The translations under genes and the position numbers were made by a program. A DNA stretch of 64,000 nucleotides from Geothrix sp. 21YS21S-2 (GTDB lineage Bacteria > Acidobacteriota > Holophagae > Holophagales > Holophagaceae), in assembly GCF_030846775.1 (NCBI RefSeq), contig NZ_CP132910.1, forward strand, positions 3,475,001-3,539,000, in the 5' to 3' direction. Shown here one piece after another: positions 50,567-59,501 of this stretch. Positions within the stretch are counted from its first letter, which is position 1, and the number at the start of each line of letters is the position of its first letter. The notes beneath the pieces are model-generated. The model saw nothing but the letters and a program-made list of their open reading frames with translations, did no database searches and was not told the DNA's origin.

Positions 50567-52475
50567 CCTTCTCCTTGGCCGCCGTGTAGTCCGCCTCCGG
50601 CACCGTGTCCACGGCCTTCAGCTGGTAGCCCTGGTAGAAGAGCTTGTTGGCGCCGCCGGCCTTCAGGGGCTTGATCACTTCCAGGTCGCTGCCACGGGCG
50701 AAGGCCACGGTCACTTCCTCCGCCCGTTCCTTTGCGGTGGAATCCGTGTTCACGAACCAGATGCCGTCCGGGGCCACCGCGGTCTGCATGGCGAGGCGCT
50801 CCACCGTCATCTCCCGATACAGGCCGATCTGGTCGGAGGTGAACAGGTCCCGGCCCAGGGTCTGGTACCGCAGGGGCGCCGTGGGGTAGCTGGTCTCCAG
50901 GGTCCGGCGGGACAGGGGCCGGTCCTTGGCGATGGCCTCGCCCAGGGCGTCCCGGATGGACAGGACGCTGACGGTCGAGGCCACCGGCGGCGCGCCGGGG
51001 GCCGCCTTGAATTCCGGGCCGTCCACCTTGAGCATGATCCGCGCCTCCCAGGGATCGATGTCGTACCCGTGGACCCCTCCCAGGCGGATGGTCTCGGTCA
51101 CGTGGTAGAACCGCTCCCCGTGGTCCGAGAAGAGGACCTTCGTGGCGCCCCCGTAGTCGGGGTCCCGGTCCAGGTTGTTCCAGATGCCGGACCAGGCCCG
51201 GAGCACGCTCCGCATGCGGATCCGGTAGGCCGTGAAGGGGTCCCGGCGGAGGTCGTAATTGGCCGCGCGCGCCACCGTGACCTGCTGGCGGGCCAGGTAG
51301 GGCTCCAGGTTCCGGGGGACCATGGTCCACCACCTGGGCAGCTCAGCCAGTTCCTCCCGGTTGAGGAAGATGGGCTGGTGGGCGAGGCAGGAATGGAACA
51401 TCACGAGTTTGGCGCCCCGGCCCAGCCGGATGGCCTCTTTCAGGCCGCCGTCCAGGGGGGCCCAGGGATTGGTGGTGGGGAAGGCGCGGCCCCAGTTCTC
51501 CCAGTCGGCGAAAAGTGGGAAGGCCGAGCTCAGGTTCGAGTTGACGAAGTTCTCCCACCCGGGAGCCGGCATCACCACATCGTCGAAGCTCGCCACCTTG
51601 CCGGTGAGGCCGATGGTCCCGCCATCATCGATGTAGAACCGGGGCCGCCAAGCCTTCTTGAATGCCTGGTCAATTACCGGCAGGGGCTGCTGGCCCATGA
51701 GCTCCTCCCGGGTGGGGGGCGCGTGGCCGATGGTGTAGAAGAGGGGATCGCCGCCCCAGAGGATGTGCCAGAGGAGCCGGGTGGCAGGTATCACCGTGTA
51801 AGCGTTGGTGTAGGACGTCCCCTTCCAGTCCGTGGTGGCGGCCTGGCCGACGTCTTCGCGCAACCCGTCCAGGCCGATGAGCAGGACCTGGGTCTTGTCG
51901 GTGCCGCCCAGGCTCGTGGTGAGCAAGCGGGGCAGCCGCTCTGGGGCCCAGGGGAGGAGGGACCAGGCCAGCAGGAGGCACGCTGTCAACGCGGTTCCTT
52001 TGAGCCAGCCCAGGCCGTGCTTCCGTATCCAGAGGACGGGGTAGGCCAGGGAGGCCGCAAGGAGCAGCGGGTAGTCGACCCAGAACGGCAGGAGGCGCAT
52101 GCCGGGGATGAGCCAGAGGGTCGAGGGCACCTGCCACCAGAGGATGAGATGCACCCAGACCAGGGCCGAAAGCGTGAACAGGAAGCCCTCGAGCGGGCGC
52201 CAGGTCTTGGACCAGCCAGACTGGAAGGCGTTGGCCAGGACCAGGGTGGAGCCCCACAGCAGGAGGGCGGCCCCCAGGTAGAAGGGCAGCAGCAACCGGG
52301 TCACGAACCGGAAAGCGAAGTGCTTGACGGGAGGAAGGCTGAACCCGGAGGTCATCACCGAGGTCAACCCGGCTTCAGCGCTCCGCATGCGCACCGCCAT
52401 GGCGATCGCGAGCGCCAGCAGAGCCACGAGCCCCGCCGCCAGCGGCGCGGCCCACCGTCCAAGTTTGTGGCCCAT
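50535..52475 (-). CDS. membrane-anchored alkaline-phosphatase-superfamily (sulfatase/phosphoethanolamine-transferase-like) protein
   Basis: A 646-residue protein with about five N-terminal membrane helices (to about residue 185) and a periplasmic hydrolase domain. Metal-site motifs of the alkaline phosphatase/sulfatase fold are VLLIGLDGLRED (Asp pair), SYTNAYTVIPATR (nucleophile position Thr or Ser), and VLFSDHGERFYH (Asp-His). The architecture recalls EptA/LtaS-type phosphotransferases or arylsulfatase-like proteins; the residues visible do not settle the substrate. Starts 12 bases after the pilin terminator. Confidence 0.82.
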   Translation of the reverse strand: MGHKLGRWAAPLAAGLVALLALAIAMAVRMRSAEAGLTSVMTSGFSLPPVKHFAFRFVTRLLLPFYLGAALLLWGSTLVLANAFQSGWSKTWRPLEGFLFTLSALVWVHLILWWQVPSTLWLIPGMRLLPFWVDYPLLLAASLAYPVLWIRKHGLGWLKGTALTACLLLAWSLLPWAPERLPRLLTTSLGGTDKTQVLLIGLDGLREDVGQAATTDWKGTSYTNAYTVIPATRLLWHILWGGDPLFYTIGHAPPTREELMGQQPLPVIDQAFKKAWRPRFYIDDGGTIGLTGKVASFDDVVMPAPGWENFVNSNLSSAFPLFADWENWGRAFPTTNPWAPLDGGLKEAIRLGRGAKLVMFHSCLAHQPIFLNREELAELPRWWTMVPRNLEPYLARQQVTVARAANYDLRRDPFTAYRIRMRSVLRAWSGIWNNLDRDPDYGGATKVLFSDHGERFYHVTETIRLGGVHGYDIDPWEARIMLKVDGPEFKAAPGAPPVASTVSVLSIRDALGEAIAKDRPLSRRTLETSYPTAPLRYQTLGRDLFTSDQIGLYREMTVERLAMQTAVAPDGIWFVNTDSTAKERAEEVTVAFARGSDLEVIKPLKAGGANKLFYQGYQLKAVDTVPEADYTAAKEKVMKILAPPAP

Positions 52476-52486
52476 GCGATTCTCCG

Positions 52487-52520
52487 AAAAAAAAGGAGGA
52501 GCCGGAAAGCTCCTCCTTTC
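52487..52520 (-). terminator. Rho-independent terminator of the pilin gene
   Basis: On the minus strand a stem AAAGGAGGAGC / GCTCCTCCTTT around TTTCCG is followed by a run of T. It lies 19 bases after the pilin stop and before the next gene, separating a strongly expressed pilin from the phosphoesterase. Confidence 0.92.
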
Positions 52521-52538
52521 AATTTAGCTCCCTGCCCA

Positions 52539-53036
52539 TTACTCGATGGCGGAAACCTTGGCGACGTGGTTGGAATTGGCCACGACACCATTGATCAGGA
52601 CGGCGCCGCCGAGCCAGCCGGGGGTGGTCCCGTTGGGGTACTGGATCGCGAATTTGGCCTGGCCCTGGACGGTGGCGAGGGCCTTGATGTTGGAGATGGC
52701 GGCGGACTGCGTGGTGCCAAGACCACCGGCGGCGTTCACGGCCGAGTCGAAGGCCTGCAGGGAGCCGTTCCAGGGGTTCTTGTCGGAACCGCCGGTCTGG
52801 GCCAGGTACTTGCCGAGGCTGGTGGTGATCTGCGTGGAGGTCAGGCCCATCTCCTTGTACTTGTCGTACTGGCCGATGAGGTCGCCGACACGCCCTTCCA
52901 TGTTGGAGATGGCCGTCTTGTCGCGGGCGCGGGCGCGCTGGCTGAGCAGGGCGGGGATGGCGATCGCGCTGATGATGCCGATGATGGCAAGCACCAGGAG
53001 CAATTCGATGAGGGTGAAGCCGGACTGTCTCTTCAT
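52539..53036 (-). CDS. pilA: type IV pilin / major pilin-like protein
   Basis: A 165-residue prepilin. The leader MKRQSG is cut before F, giving the N-methylated FTLIELLLVLAIIGIISAIAIPALL helix with the conserved Glu5. The remainder (ISNMEGRVGDLIGQYDKYKEM ... GGAVLINGVVANSNHVAK) is a globular pilin head of moderate size, much longer than the ~60-residue Geobacter conductive pilin. Only one Gly-rich head and few aromatic residues are seen, so electrical conductivity cannot be assumed. A sigma-54 promoter lies upstream and a strong terminator downstream. Confidence 0.93.
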   Translation of the reverse strand: MKRQSGFTLIELLLVLAIIGIISAIAIPALLSQRARARDKTAISNMEGRVGDLIGQYDKYKEMGLTSTQITTSLGKYLAQTGGSDKNPWNGSLQAFDSAVNAAGGLGTTQSAAISNIKALATVQGQAKFAIQYPNGTTPGWLGGAVLINGVVANSNHVAKVSAIE

Positions 53037-53068
53037 AAGATCTCCTTCGTGAGATGGACCCTAATGCA

Positions 53069-53084
53069 AGCAATTCCAGTGCCA
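53069..53084 (-). promoter_or_regulatory. sigma-54 promoter of pilA
   Basis: On the minus strand TGGCACTGGAATTGCT matches the -24/-12 consensus TGGCAC-N5-TTGCW exactly. It ends 32 bases before the pilin start. sigma-54/PilR control of pilA is known in Pseudomonas, Myxococcus and Geobacter; no pilR is in the window. Confidence 0.85.
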
Positions 53085-53262
53085 TTAGGGAGGGGGGGAG
53101 GTTGGGGTGAGGCGGCCTATAGCATATTATCAGTTGAGCAAAGCGGGAAGGTTGGGAAAAAGTAATCTTTCGCTCTGGGATCGGGTCGCTGTGTGCCGTC
53201 CCGCGTCACCCGGGATGACGCAAGGCGTCCAGAGGGGGGGGCGTCGGGTTTCCAAGGAGGGA

Positions 53263-53997
53263 TCAGGGGTAAATTTTCCTAAGTATTGCAAAGTTCTGCA
53301 AGACTTTGAAGCCCAGACCGGCGATTTCCAGGTTCATGACCGGATAATTTCTCGCCGAGACATGGGTGTAGAACTTCCGGACCCCTCGCTGCTTCAGTTC
53401 ATTTATCAGGAAGAAGTCGGTGATCGCCCCCAGTCCAGTCGTCTTGAGGGCGGGGAGCACGCCACCGACGAACATGAGCACCTCGTCCGCTCCCAGGTAC
53501 TTGTGGGTATTGAACCCCACGATCCGGCCGGACTCCCGGTTGACGAGCTTGAAGAGCCGCTCGTCCGCCATGCGGTAAGACTTCTCCACGTACAGGTGGT
53601 ATCGGCGCCCGGAGACCCCCGGATCGCTGACGCTGAGGATGGGATCCACGCTGAACCGGTCGGCGACGAACGTGGATCCGGCGATCGCCAGGACCTCCGC
53701 CAGCTCCGCCTCGCCGGCCACCGGGGAGAATTCAAAGGGGAAGGCCGACGTGTCCCGTTCCCGGGGCCGGCCCACCAGCTTGAGCTGCAGCTCAAGGAAC
53801 CGGAACCCCATTTCCTCCAAGTGATGGATGCCTTCCAGGTCCTCGATGGGCACCTTGCAGACGCAGTAGCGGGGGTCGTGCTGGGTCCGGTAGGCGGCTT
53901 CGAAGGACGGGAAATCCGCGTGGGGTGAGGGGTCCCGCAACTCCAGGACGGTCCGCCCCAGGGCCTGCGAATCGATGGCGATCTTCTCGACGAACAT
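53263..53997 (-). CDS. GNAT-family acetyltransferase-like protein (sugar amine acetylation candidate)
   Basis: A 244-residue protein whose second half has a GNAT core (ERLFKLVNRESGRIVGFNTHKYLG, then GGVLPALKTTGLGAITDFFLINELKQRGVRKFYTHVSARN, about 155-230), while the first half holds a helical region and EMGFRFLELQLKLVG. Size and context resemble WecD-type dTDP-4-amino-sugar acetyltransferases that work after a WecE/DegT aminotransferase; such an enzyme is encoded 9 kb upstream in the same run. The canonical acetyl-CoA loop (Q/RxxGxG/A) is weak here (TTGLGA). Last gene of the minus-strand glycan run. Confidence 0.72.
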   Translation of the reverse strand: MFVEKIAIDSQALGRTVLELRDPSPHADFPSFEAAYRTQHDPRYCVCKVPIEDLEGIHHLEEMGFRFLELQLKLVGRPRERDTSAFPFEFSPVAGEAELAEVLAIAGSTFVADRFSVDPILSVSDPGVSGRRYHLYVEKSYRMADERLFKLVNRESGRIVGFNTHKYLGADEVLMFVGGVLPALKTTGLGAITDFFLINELKQRGVRKFYTHVSARNYPVMNLEIAGLGFKVLQNFAILRKIYP

Positions 53998-54007
53998 GGG
54001 GGGGCCT

Positions 54008-54856
54008 TCAGAGAGCGATCATGTGGTCCGCGTGGAACGTTTCAACCAGCTGCTCGGGGTAGGGCCGCTCGAGCATGTAGTTGATGTCCCCCTGGATCCG
54101 GGCCGCATAGAGGTCGTACGCCGCCTTCTCGTCCATGGCGGACAGGAAGCCGTCCCCACAGGGCGCCTGAAGCATCAGGCCGGTGGCCACGGCTTCGGCC
54201 TCGAAGGCGCCGTTGGAGGCGGGGACGACGTCCTGGTGGCGCACGTACAGGGTGTAGGTGTCCTCGTAGGCGCGGCCCGAGGCTTCGGTGATGAGCCCGG
54301 TGAACGGGCGCGGGTAGCGGTAGGGCACTTGGAGCCGCTCCTCCACGAAATGGGAGAATGTGAAGCACTTGGAAGGGCGCACGCCGAGGAAGAGGAAGTG
54401 CGCATCCCGCTCGCGATGGAGAAGGTCGAAGGTGCAGCCCTCCCCCACGGAGTTCCGGCCCACGTCGGTGACGAGGTAGGGCCTGGCTCCGAGCAGCGCG
54501 GTGGACATGAGCGGGTCCACGGAGCGCCGGGCTTCCGGCCGCTTGCGGATGTATTCGTTCAGCGCACCCATGTGGGAGCGGGAATGGCGGACATCGAAGT
54601 CCTCGCCGTTGCAGAAGCTGAAAGTGAAGGTGGGAACCAGGAGGGTGCCCGCGCCCAGGTCCAGGAGGGTCTCCAGGAGCGCGCCCAGGAGGCCATCGCG
54701 GCCGAGGTCGGAGTTGGGCTGGCCGAAGGAGATGTCCGTGTGGACATAGAGGATCTGGTGGCCGCAGGCGCCGACCTGGCGCAGCCCTTCGGCGAGGGAG
54801 GCCCGGGTGACCCACTCCCCCGAGCCGGCGCGGAACAGTCTGCAGTCGCTGGCCAT
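54008..54856 (-). CDS. aminoglycoside N3-acetyltransferase-fold (AAC(3)-like) acyltransferase
   Basis: A 282-residue member of the AAC(3)/YokD fold. Family features: LYVHTDISFG near the start, LVPTFTFSFCNGEDFDVRHSRSHMGALNEYIRKRP (a segment conserved in this family), SVDPLMSTALLG, and VGEGCTFDLLH. Many relatives sit in surface polysaccharide clusters rather than conferring resistance, and are thought to acylate amino sugars. In this cluster it could use an acyl-ACP. 10 bases from the GNAT-like gene. Confidence 0.82.
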   Translation of the reverse strand: MASDCRLFRAGSGEWVTRASLAEGLRQVGACGHQILYVHTDISFGQPNSDLGRDGLLGALLETLLDLGAGTLLVPTFTFSFCNGEDFDVRHSRSHMGALNEYIRKRPEARRSVDPLMSTALLGARPYLVTDVGRNSVGEGCTFDLLHRERDAHFLFLGVRPSKCFTFSHFVEERLQVPYRYPRPFTGLITEASGRAYEDTYTLYVRHQDVVPASNGAFEAEAVATGLMLQAPCGDGFLSAMDEKAAYDLYAARIQGDINYMLERPYPEQLVETFHADHMIAL

Positions 54857-54865
54857 CCCAACCTC

Positions 54866-55606
54866 CTAGAGTCCCTTGCAGGCGCTGAAGCCCCCGTCGA
54901 CGACAATGTTCTGTCCCGTGACCCACCGCGCCCCGTCCGAAAGGAGGAACTTCACGTAGCTGGCCACGTCGGCCACCTCCCCCAGGCCCAGGGGGTGCGC
55001 CTCCCGGCACCGGTCGAGGTAGGCCGCCGGCAGCGCTTCGGTCATCGGAGTGAGGACGGCTCCCGGCAACAGGGAATTCACCCGCACACGGGGCGAGAGC
55101 TCGGCGGCCAGGGCTCTCACATAGGCGTCGGCAGCGCCCTTGGTGGCGCAATAGATGCCCTGGCCCTTGGCGCCCAGGCGGCTGTAGATGCTTGAGATCA
55201 GCAGGATGTCGCGGAGCGCCTTCCCGTTGGGCGCAGCCTGGAGCAGGACCCGGATGATTTCGGCGGCGGAAAGAAAGTTCACGTTCATGGCGCGCAGACT
55301 GTCTTCGTAGGCGTCGAGCCGGGTGGGCCTCACGCTGACCTCCCCCGCGCAGTGGACCAGCGCGGAGACGCGGGTGCCGGAGGCCTGAAGGAAGCCGCGC
55401 AGGTCCTCCGCGAGGGTCTCTGCCCGCGCGAAATCGGCAGTCCACACCAGGTGGTCCCGCCCCGGGCAGGCGCTGCGCACCGCTTCGAGACGCTCCCGGC
55501 CCCGCCCGTGCAGGATCAGCCTGCGGTCTTCGGCCAGCGCCAGGGCCACGCCGCGCCCGATCCCTGAGGAGGCGCCCGTGACCAGGGTGCAGGCCGGGGC
55601 GTCCAT
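54866..55606 (-). CDS. short-chain dehydrogenase/reductase (FabG-like)
   Basis: 246 aa. NAD(P)-binding TGASSGIG (10-17), LVHCAGEV, catalytic Ser in LLISSIYSRLG and YCATKGAADAY (Tyr/Lys pair), and the C-terminal GQNIVVDGGFSACKGL. It could reduce a 3-ketoacyl-ACP made by the KAS III-like enzyme of the same run. The start codon overlaps the ACP stop (TGATG), giving tight coupling with the carrier protein. ATG 55606 chosen; the longer frame overlaps the ACP gene. Confidence 0.88.
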   Translation of the reverse strand: MDAPACTLVTGASSGIGRGVALALAEDRRLILHGRGRERLEAVRSACPGRDHLVWTADFARAETLAEDLRGFLQASGTRVSALVHCAGEVSVRPTRLDAYEDSLRAMNVNFLSAAEIIRVLLQAAPNGKALRDILLISSIYSRLGAKGQGIYCATKGAADAYVRALAAELSPRVRVNSLLPGAVLTPMTEALPAAYLDRCREAHPLGLGEVADVASYVKFLLSDGARWVTGQNIVVDGGFSACKGL

Positions 55607-55827
55607 CACCTGCCCAGCTTCGCCCGAAGCAGGTCCTCGAGGTCCCCGACCTTGCGCACCTTGAGGAACTCCTCGGAGGAGACGGGAACCTTGTAGACGG
55701 AATCGATCATCGCCAGGATGGTGAGGACCCCGAGGGAATCCCAGTTCTCGAAGTCGCCGATGTCGGACTCCCGGCGGACGTCCTCGCACTCCAGGATCTC
55801 GCGGAGCTTCTGGTAGAAAACGTCCAT
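55606..55827 (-). CDS. acyl carrier protein 1
   Basis: A 73-residue, acidic, helical protein (MDVFYQKLREILECED ... LRAKLGR). The phosphopantetheine serine is S31 in ENWDSLGVLTIL. It lies between the KAS III-like and SDR genes. The preceding AUG upstream (MEPGEVP...) is possible, but ATG 55827 has a purine-rich site before it. Sequence differs from housekeeping AcpP (no typical DSLDTVEL), so it is probably dedicated to this pathway. Confidence 0.85.
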   Translation of the reverse strand: MDVFYQKLREILECEDVRRESDIGDFENWDSLGVLTILAMIDSVYKVPVSSEEFLKVRKVGDLEDLLRAKLGR

Positions 55828-55847
55828 GGGCACTTCTCCCGGTTCCA

Positions 55848-56912
55848 TCAGTAATTCACAATTTCGCAGAATTCCATGTTCCCAATGGTCATGAGAATCG
55901 AACTCCACGTCAATCCGACCCCGAACCCGGCGAAACAGACGGTGAAGCGCTGGTCCTTCAGCTTTTCGCCCAGGTTGAGGCAGACGTTCGTGGGAATCGT
56001 CACGCCGCTGGCATTGCCGAACTTCTCGACGACGTTTCCGGGCATCCGCCCCGGGGGGACTTCCAGCTTCTCGGCGAGTTTCTGGATCATGAACTTGTTG
56101 GGCTGATGGAACAGGAACCAGTCGATGTCCGCGAGCCCGATCCCGGCGGTCTCCGCAAGGGAGAGGATCATGGGGGGGACCTCGGTCATGACGAAGGTGA
56201 ACACGTCCTGGCCGTTCATGACCAGATGGTCCTTGGCCCGCAGGTTGCCGGTGCCGTCGTCCACGGGGGCCGCGGTTTCCGGCGTCGACGGCATCCTGAA
56301 GCCGCCGGCGGGGATGGCCAGGGCGTTCCGCAGCGTCCCGTCCATCTGTATGTTGGCGTGGATCCGGCCGCCCTCCGGGTCCTTCTCCACGACCGTGATG
56401 GAAGCCCCGTCTCCGATGAGCGGGAAGCTGTTCCGGTCCTGCCGGGACGTCTTCCGGCTGAGGACGTCGGCGTTGAGGAGCACCACCTTGCGGATGGCCG
56501 GCTGGTCCAGGAGGGCGAAGGCCTGCAGGAGCCCGATCTCGAAGCCGGCACAACCCTGGTTGATGTCCAGGCAGATCATGTCCCGCTTCAGTTCCAGCAG
56601 GCCCTGGATGATGTTGCTGGTCGGAGGCATGAACTGGTCGGGCGACTGCGTCACGAGGACCAGGGCGTCGATGTCCTCCTTCCGGAGCAGGCCCCGGGCG
56701 AAGAGGTCCTTGAGCCCGAAAACGCACAGGTCCGAGACGCAGACGCCGTCCTCCACGATCCGGTGCTCGTCGAAGCCCATGAGCGGCTTGAGCCTCAGGG
56801 TCTTCTCTTTGGGAAAGGTGTAGTTGCCGGTCTCGTCGTCGAACCTGGAGACGTTGGCCGGCAGGACCGTGAGGATCCCGGAGATCTTCTTCCCTTCGTA
56901 GGTCAGGTTCAT
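55848..56912 (-). CDS. 3-oxoacyl-ACP synthase III-like (FabH family) enzyme
   Basis: A 354-residue thiolase-fold condensing enzyme. The catalytic triad is visible: C121 in NQGCAGFE, H269 in FLFHQPNKF and N300 in FGNASGVT. The start MNLTYEGKKISGILTVLPAN and the C-terminal FAGFGVGLTWSS are usual for the family. FabH-type enzymes condense acyl-CoA or aminoacyl starters with malonyl-ACP. Overlaps the second ACP gene by 4 bases, so the pathway uses two carriers. Confidence 0.9.
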   Translation of the reverse strand: MNLTYEGKKISGILTVLPANVSRFDDETGNYTFPKEKTLRLKPLMGFDEHRIVEDGVCVSDLCVFGLKDLFARGLLRKEDIDALVLVTQSPDQFMPPTSNIIQGLLELKRDMICLDINQGCAGFEIGLLQAFALLDQPAIRKVVLLNADVLSRKTSRQDRNSFPLIGDGASITVVEKDPEGGRIHANIQMDGTLRNALAIPAGGFRMPSTPETAAPVDDGTGNLRAKDHLVMNGQDVFTFVMTEVPPMILSLAETAGIGLADIDWFLFHQPNKFMIQKLAEKLEVPPGRMPGNVVEKFGNASGVTIPTNVCLNLGEKLKDQRFTVCFAGFGVGLTWSSILMTIGNMEFCEIVNY

Positions 56913-57136
56913 TTCTTTTGGCTCTTCTCGATCAGGTGTCCGATGGTGGCGAGGTTGGCGAAATTCTCGGGCACGATGTCCTGGCCGTCAATGCGGATGC
57001 CGAAGGATTCTTCGAGAGCCCCGACCAGGGTCAACAGGTCGAAGGAATCCAGCATCCCGTCCGCGATGAACGATTGGCTGGTGGAGAAATCGAATTCAGG
57101 CCGGATCTCGTTCAGGATGTCCAGGACAAGCTTCAT
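56909..57136 (-). CDS. acyl carrier protein 2
   Basis: A 75-residue carrier with the phosphopantetheine serine at S31 (DGMLDSFDLLTLV). The motif DSFD rather than DSLD and the sequence RPEFDFSTSQSFIADGML are typical of PCP/ACPs that partner with DltA-like or NRPS-type adenylating enzymes. It overlaps the KAS III-like and GNAT genes by 4 bases each side. With the adenylating enzyme just upstream it may carry the activated amino acid. Confidence 0.87.
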   Translation of the reverse strand: MKLVLDILNEIRPEFDFSTSQSFIADGMLDSFDLLTLVGALEESFGIRIDGQDIVPENFANLATIGHLIEKSQKK

Positions 57137-57957
57137 TGCGGTACCCCCCTGATCATCACCTGGTCCACGAGGCCGTCCGGCGCGTAGCCGTAGTGGCCGT
57201 ACTTGGCGATGGCGTCTGCGTTGGAATCGAGCACCCACAGGAGGTAGCGCCTTACGGCGGGGTTCCTGTGGAAGTAGTCACGAATCAGTCTAGCGCCGAT
57301 GCCCTGGTCCCTGTGGCCGGGGTCCACCAGCCAGTAGCGTAGGGTGGAACTGGCGCCGACCGTATCGCAGTAAAGGAACCCGGCGATTCCGGTTCCGCTG
57401 CGGACCAGCCGAACCCGGCCCGCCGCCACCGCCAGGTCCAGCTCCCCGCGGGACGGGAGGTGCTCCTTGAGGGGATCAAAGCAGGCCTCAAGGTCCCGGA
57501 GCAGGGCGTCGACGTCCGCCGCCACCGCCGTCTCGGTCTCCGCGGGTGGCGCGGGTGCGGGCGGAGCGCCAGGGACCGCGATCCGGGCCAGCCGGGTGAG
57601 GCGTGAATAGGTCCTGAAACCGGAGGCATGGAACCAACCACCCATCTCCTCGACCCGGTCCGGGCGGCCCAGGAGATCCAGGGTCAGGGGTCCCTCCCCC
57701 TCGAGGTGGCCAAGGGAACCGGCCAGGGCCGCGGGGTCCGCGGCGCAGAAATGGACATGCCGGAACCACCGGTCCCTGCGCAAGAACAGGGCGCATCCGC
57801 CGGTCTCCAGGCAGGCGAGATCCCCGCGCGCGATCCATTCGCGGGCCTTCTCGGGATCCAGGTAGAGGTTGGTGACGAAGGCTCCCGCCCCGGCCCTGAC
57901 CGAGTTCACTGCGGCCATGAGGGCTTCGAGGCCGTGGACCCGCGCGAAGCCGCTCAT
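57133..57957 (-). CDS. GNAT-family N-acyltransferase
   Basis: 274 aa with a helical N-terminal half (LEALMAAVNSVRAGAGAFVTNLYLD) and a C-terminal GNAT domain: VRSGTGIAGFLYCDTVGASSTLRYWLVDPGHRDQGIGARLIRDYF shows strand beta-4 and the acyl-CoA pyrophosphate loop (HRDQGIGARL), then LWVLDSNADAIAKYGHYGYAP. Role is presumably acylation of an amino group in the glycan pathway. Overlaps both neighbours by 4 bases. Confidence 0.85.
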   Translation of the reverse strand: MSGFARVHGLEALMAAVNSVRAGAGAFVTNLYLDPEKAREWIARGDLACLETGGCALFLRRDRWFRHVHFCAADPAALAGSLGHLEGEGPLTLDLLGRPDRVEEMGGWFHASGFRTYSRLTRLARIAVPGAPPAPAPPAETETAVAADVDALLRDLEACFDPLKEHLPSRGELDLAVAAGRVRLVRSGTGIAGFLYCDTVGASSTLRYWLVDPGHRDQGIGARLIRDYFHRNPAVRRYLLWVLDSNADAIAKYGHYGYAPDGLVDQVMIRGVPQ

Positions 57958-59480
57958 CCGAGGAACTCCTCCTGAAGCCGCTTCCGGTCGATCTTGCCGT
58001 TGGGATTACGCACCATGGCCTCAACCTGATGGAACACGGTGGGCAGCATGTACTTGGGCAGGACCTGCTGGAGCCTCTTGCGGATCTCCGCTGGCGTCAC
58101 CTGCCGTGCGCTTTCGAAGACGAGGACGATCTCCTTCCGGTCCCGGTCGTACAGGACGCAGGCGTTGGCGATGTCCTCCACCGAGTTGACGAGGACGTGC
58201 TCGATCTCCCCCAGTTCGATGCGGTAGCCCAGGTGCTTGACCTGGAAATCCTTGCGTCCGTCGAACAGGATCTCGCCCGCGGCGTTGAGGTGGACGAGGT
58301 CCCCGGTTCGGTAGATCAGCTCGGGGTAACGGGTATTGAGGGGGTTCTGGACGAAGGCCTTGCGGGTCTTCTCGGGGTCGTTCCAGTAGCCCATGGCCAG
58401 GGAGGTCCCGCGCACGCAGAGCTCGCCCTGGGTTCCCGGCGGGGCTGGACGACCGTCCTCATCCAGGATCAGGATGTCGGTGTTCCGGCAGGGGAAGCCT
58501 ATGGGGAGCGGGTCTTCGTCGGCGAATTCCCGGTCCACCGCATAGTAGGTGCAGTCCACCGTGATCTCGATGGGACCATAGAGATTGACGAACAGTGCCT
58601 CCGGGAAATGGCGGCGCCAGTAGTTGAAGTGCCGGGTGGGGAACACCTCGCCGGCGAACAGCACGTTCCGCAGCGCCTTGGGTTTGGCGGCGGCAAAGGT
58701 GTCCTGGTTGCTGATGTTGACCATCACCGTCGGGACCCAGAAGAGAAAGGAGATGCGTTCCGATGCCAGGAACTCCACGAGCCTGGTGGGGAAGATGCCA
58801 TGCTGCTCGGGAATGATGACGAAGGTGCTGCCCTTGGCGAGGGTGTACCAGAGTTCCAGGGTATAGATGTCGAAGTGGAACGGAGAGAGGCTGCCGATGC
58901 GCTCCTCGGGCCCGAACCCGAACCTCCCGAAGAGCCAGTCCATGAAGTCGATGATGCTCCGGTGGTTGAGGACGACGCTCTTGGGGGTGCCCGTGGACCC
59001 CGAGGTGTTGATGATGCATGCGGGGTCCGTGTCGATGACCTTTTCCAGGCGGCAGAGGATGGCCTCGGCGTCGTAGGCGGCGCCGGGAAAGTCCTCGACG
59101 AACAGGAGCCTGTCCGGCGCCACGCCGAGTCCGGCCGCGGCCTCCGCCAGGTCCCGGGACGTGATCAGCAGGGCCGGGCCGACATTTTCAACCACGTTCC
59201 GGATGCGCTGGGCAGGCGATTTGACATCGAGGTTCGTATAGCAGTTTCCGCTGCAGAGGATGCCCAGATCGGCGACGATCGTCGCCGTCCCCTTGGGCAG
59301 CAGGACCGCGATGGCCTCGTTGAGGGACCCGGTTCGGGCCTGGATAGCGGCGGCGCAACGCAAGGCGTGCTGCCGGAGCTCCTGGAACGAGGTGGCCGTC
59401 CCGTTGTCCTCGATGGCCACCTTGGCGGGGTGGGTCCGCAGGGCGCCGTTCCAGAAGTAGTCCAGCAGATTGAGTTGCAT
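57954..59480 (-). CDS. AMP-forming adenylating enzyme (amino-acid activating, DltA/NRPS A-domain type)
   Basis: 508 aa; ANL superfamily. Core motifs: A3 TSGSTGTPKSVVLNH, A4 FHFDIYTLELW (the Asp that binds the alpha-amino group in amino-acid activating domains), A5 NLYGPIEITVDCTYY, A7 YRTGDLVHLNAAGEILFDGRKDFQVKHLGYRIELGEIE and A10 NPNGKIDRKRL with the catalytic Lys. It likely loads an amino acid onto one of the two carrier proteins encoded downstream. The stand-alone form and adjacent ACP are like DltA-DltC or amino-sugar decoration clusters. Confidence 0.9.
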   Translation of the reverse strand: MQLNLLDYFWNGALRTHPAKVAIEDNGTATSFQELRQHALRCAAAIQARTGSLNEAIAVLLPKGTATIVADLGILCSGNCYTNLDVKSPAQRIRNVVENVGPALLITSRDLAEAAAGLGVAPDRLLFVEDFPGAAYDAEAILCRLEKVIDTDPACIINTSGSTGTPKSVVLNHRSIIDFMDWLFGRFGFGPEERIGSLSPFHFDIYTLELWYTLAKGSTFVIIPEQHGIFPTRLVEFLASERISFLFWVPTVMVNISNQDTFAAAKPKALRNVLFAGEVFPTRHFNYWRRHFPEALFVNLYGPIEITVDCTYYAVDREFADEDPLPIGFPCRNTDILILDEDGRPAPPGTQGELCVRGTSLAMGYWNDPEKTRKAFVQNPLNTRYPELIYRTGDLVHLNAAGEILFDGRKDFQVKHLGYRIELGEIEHVLVNSVEDIANACVLYDRDRKEIVLVFESARQVTPAEIRKRLQQVLPKYMLPTVFHQVEAMVRNPNGKIDRKRLQEEFLG

Positions 59481-59501
59481 GGTCCCGGCCCCTCCTGTGC
59501 T

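Noticed and set aside
52539-53036. Geobacter-type short conductive pilin
   Set aside because: The protein is 165 residues with a globular head and few aromatic residues, unlike the short conductive pilin.
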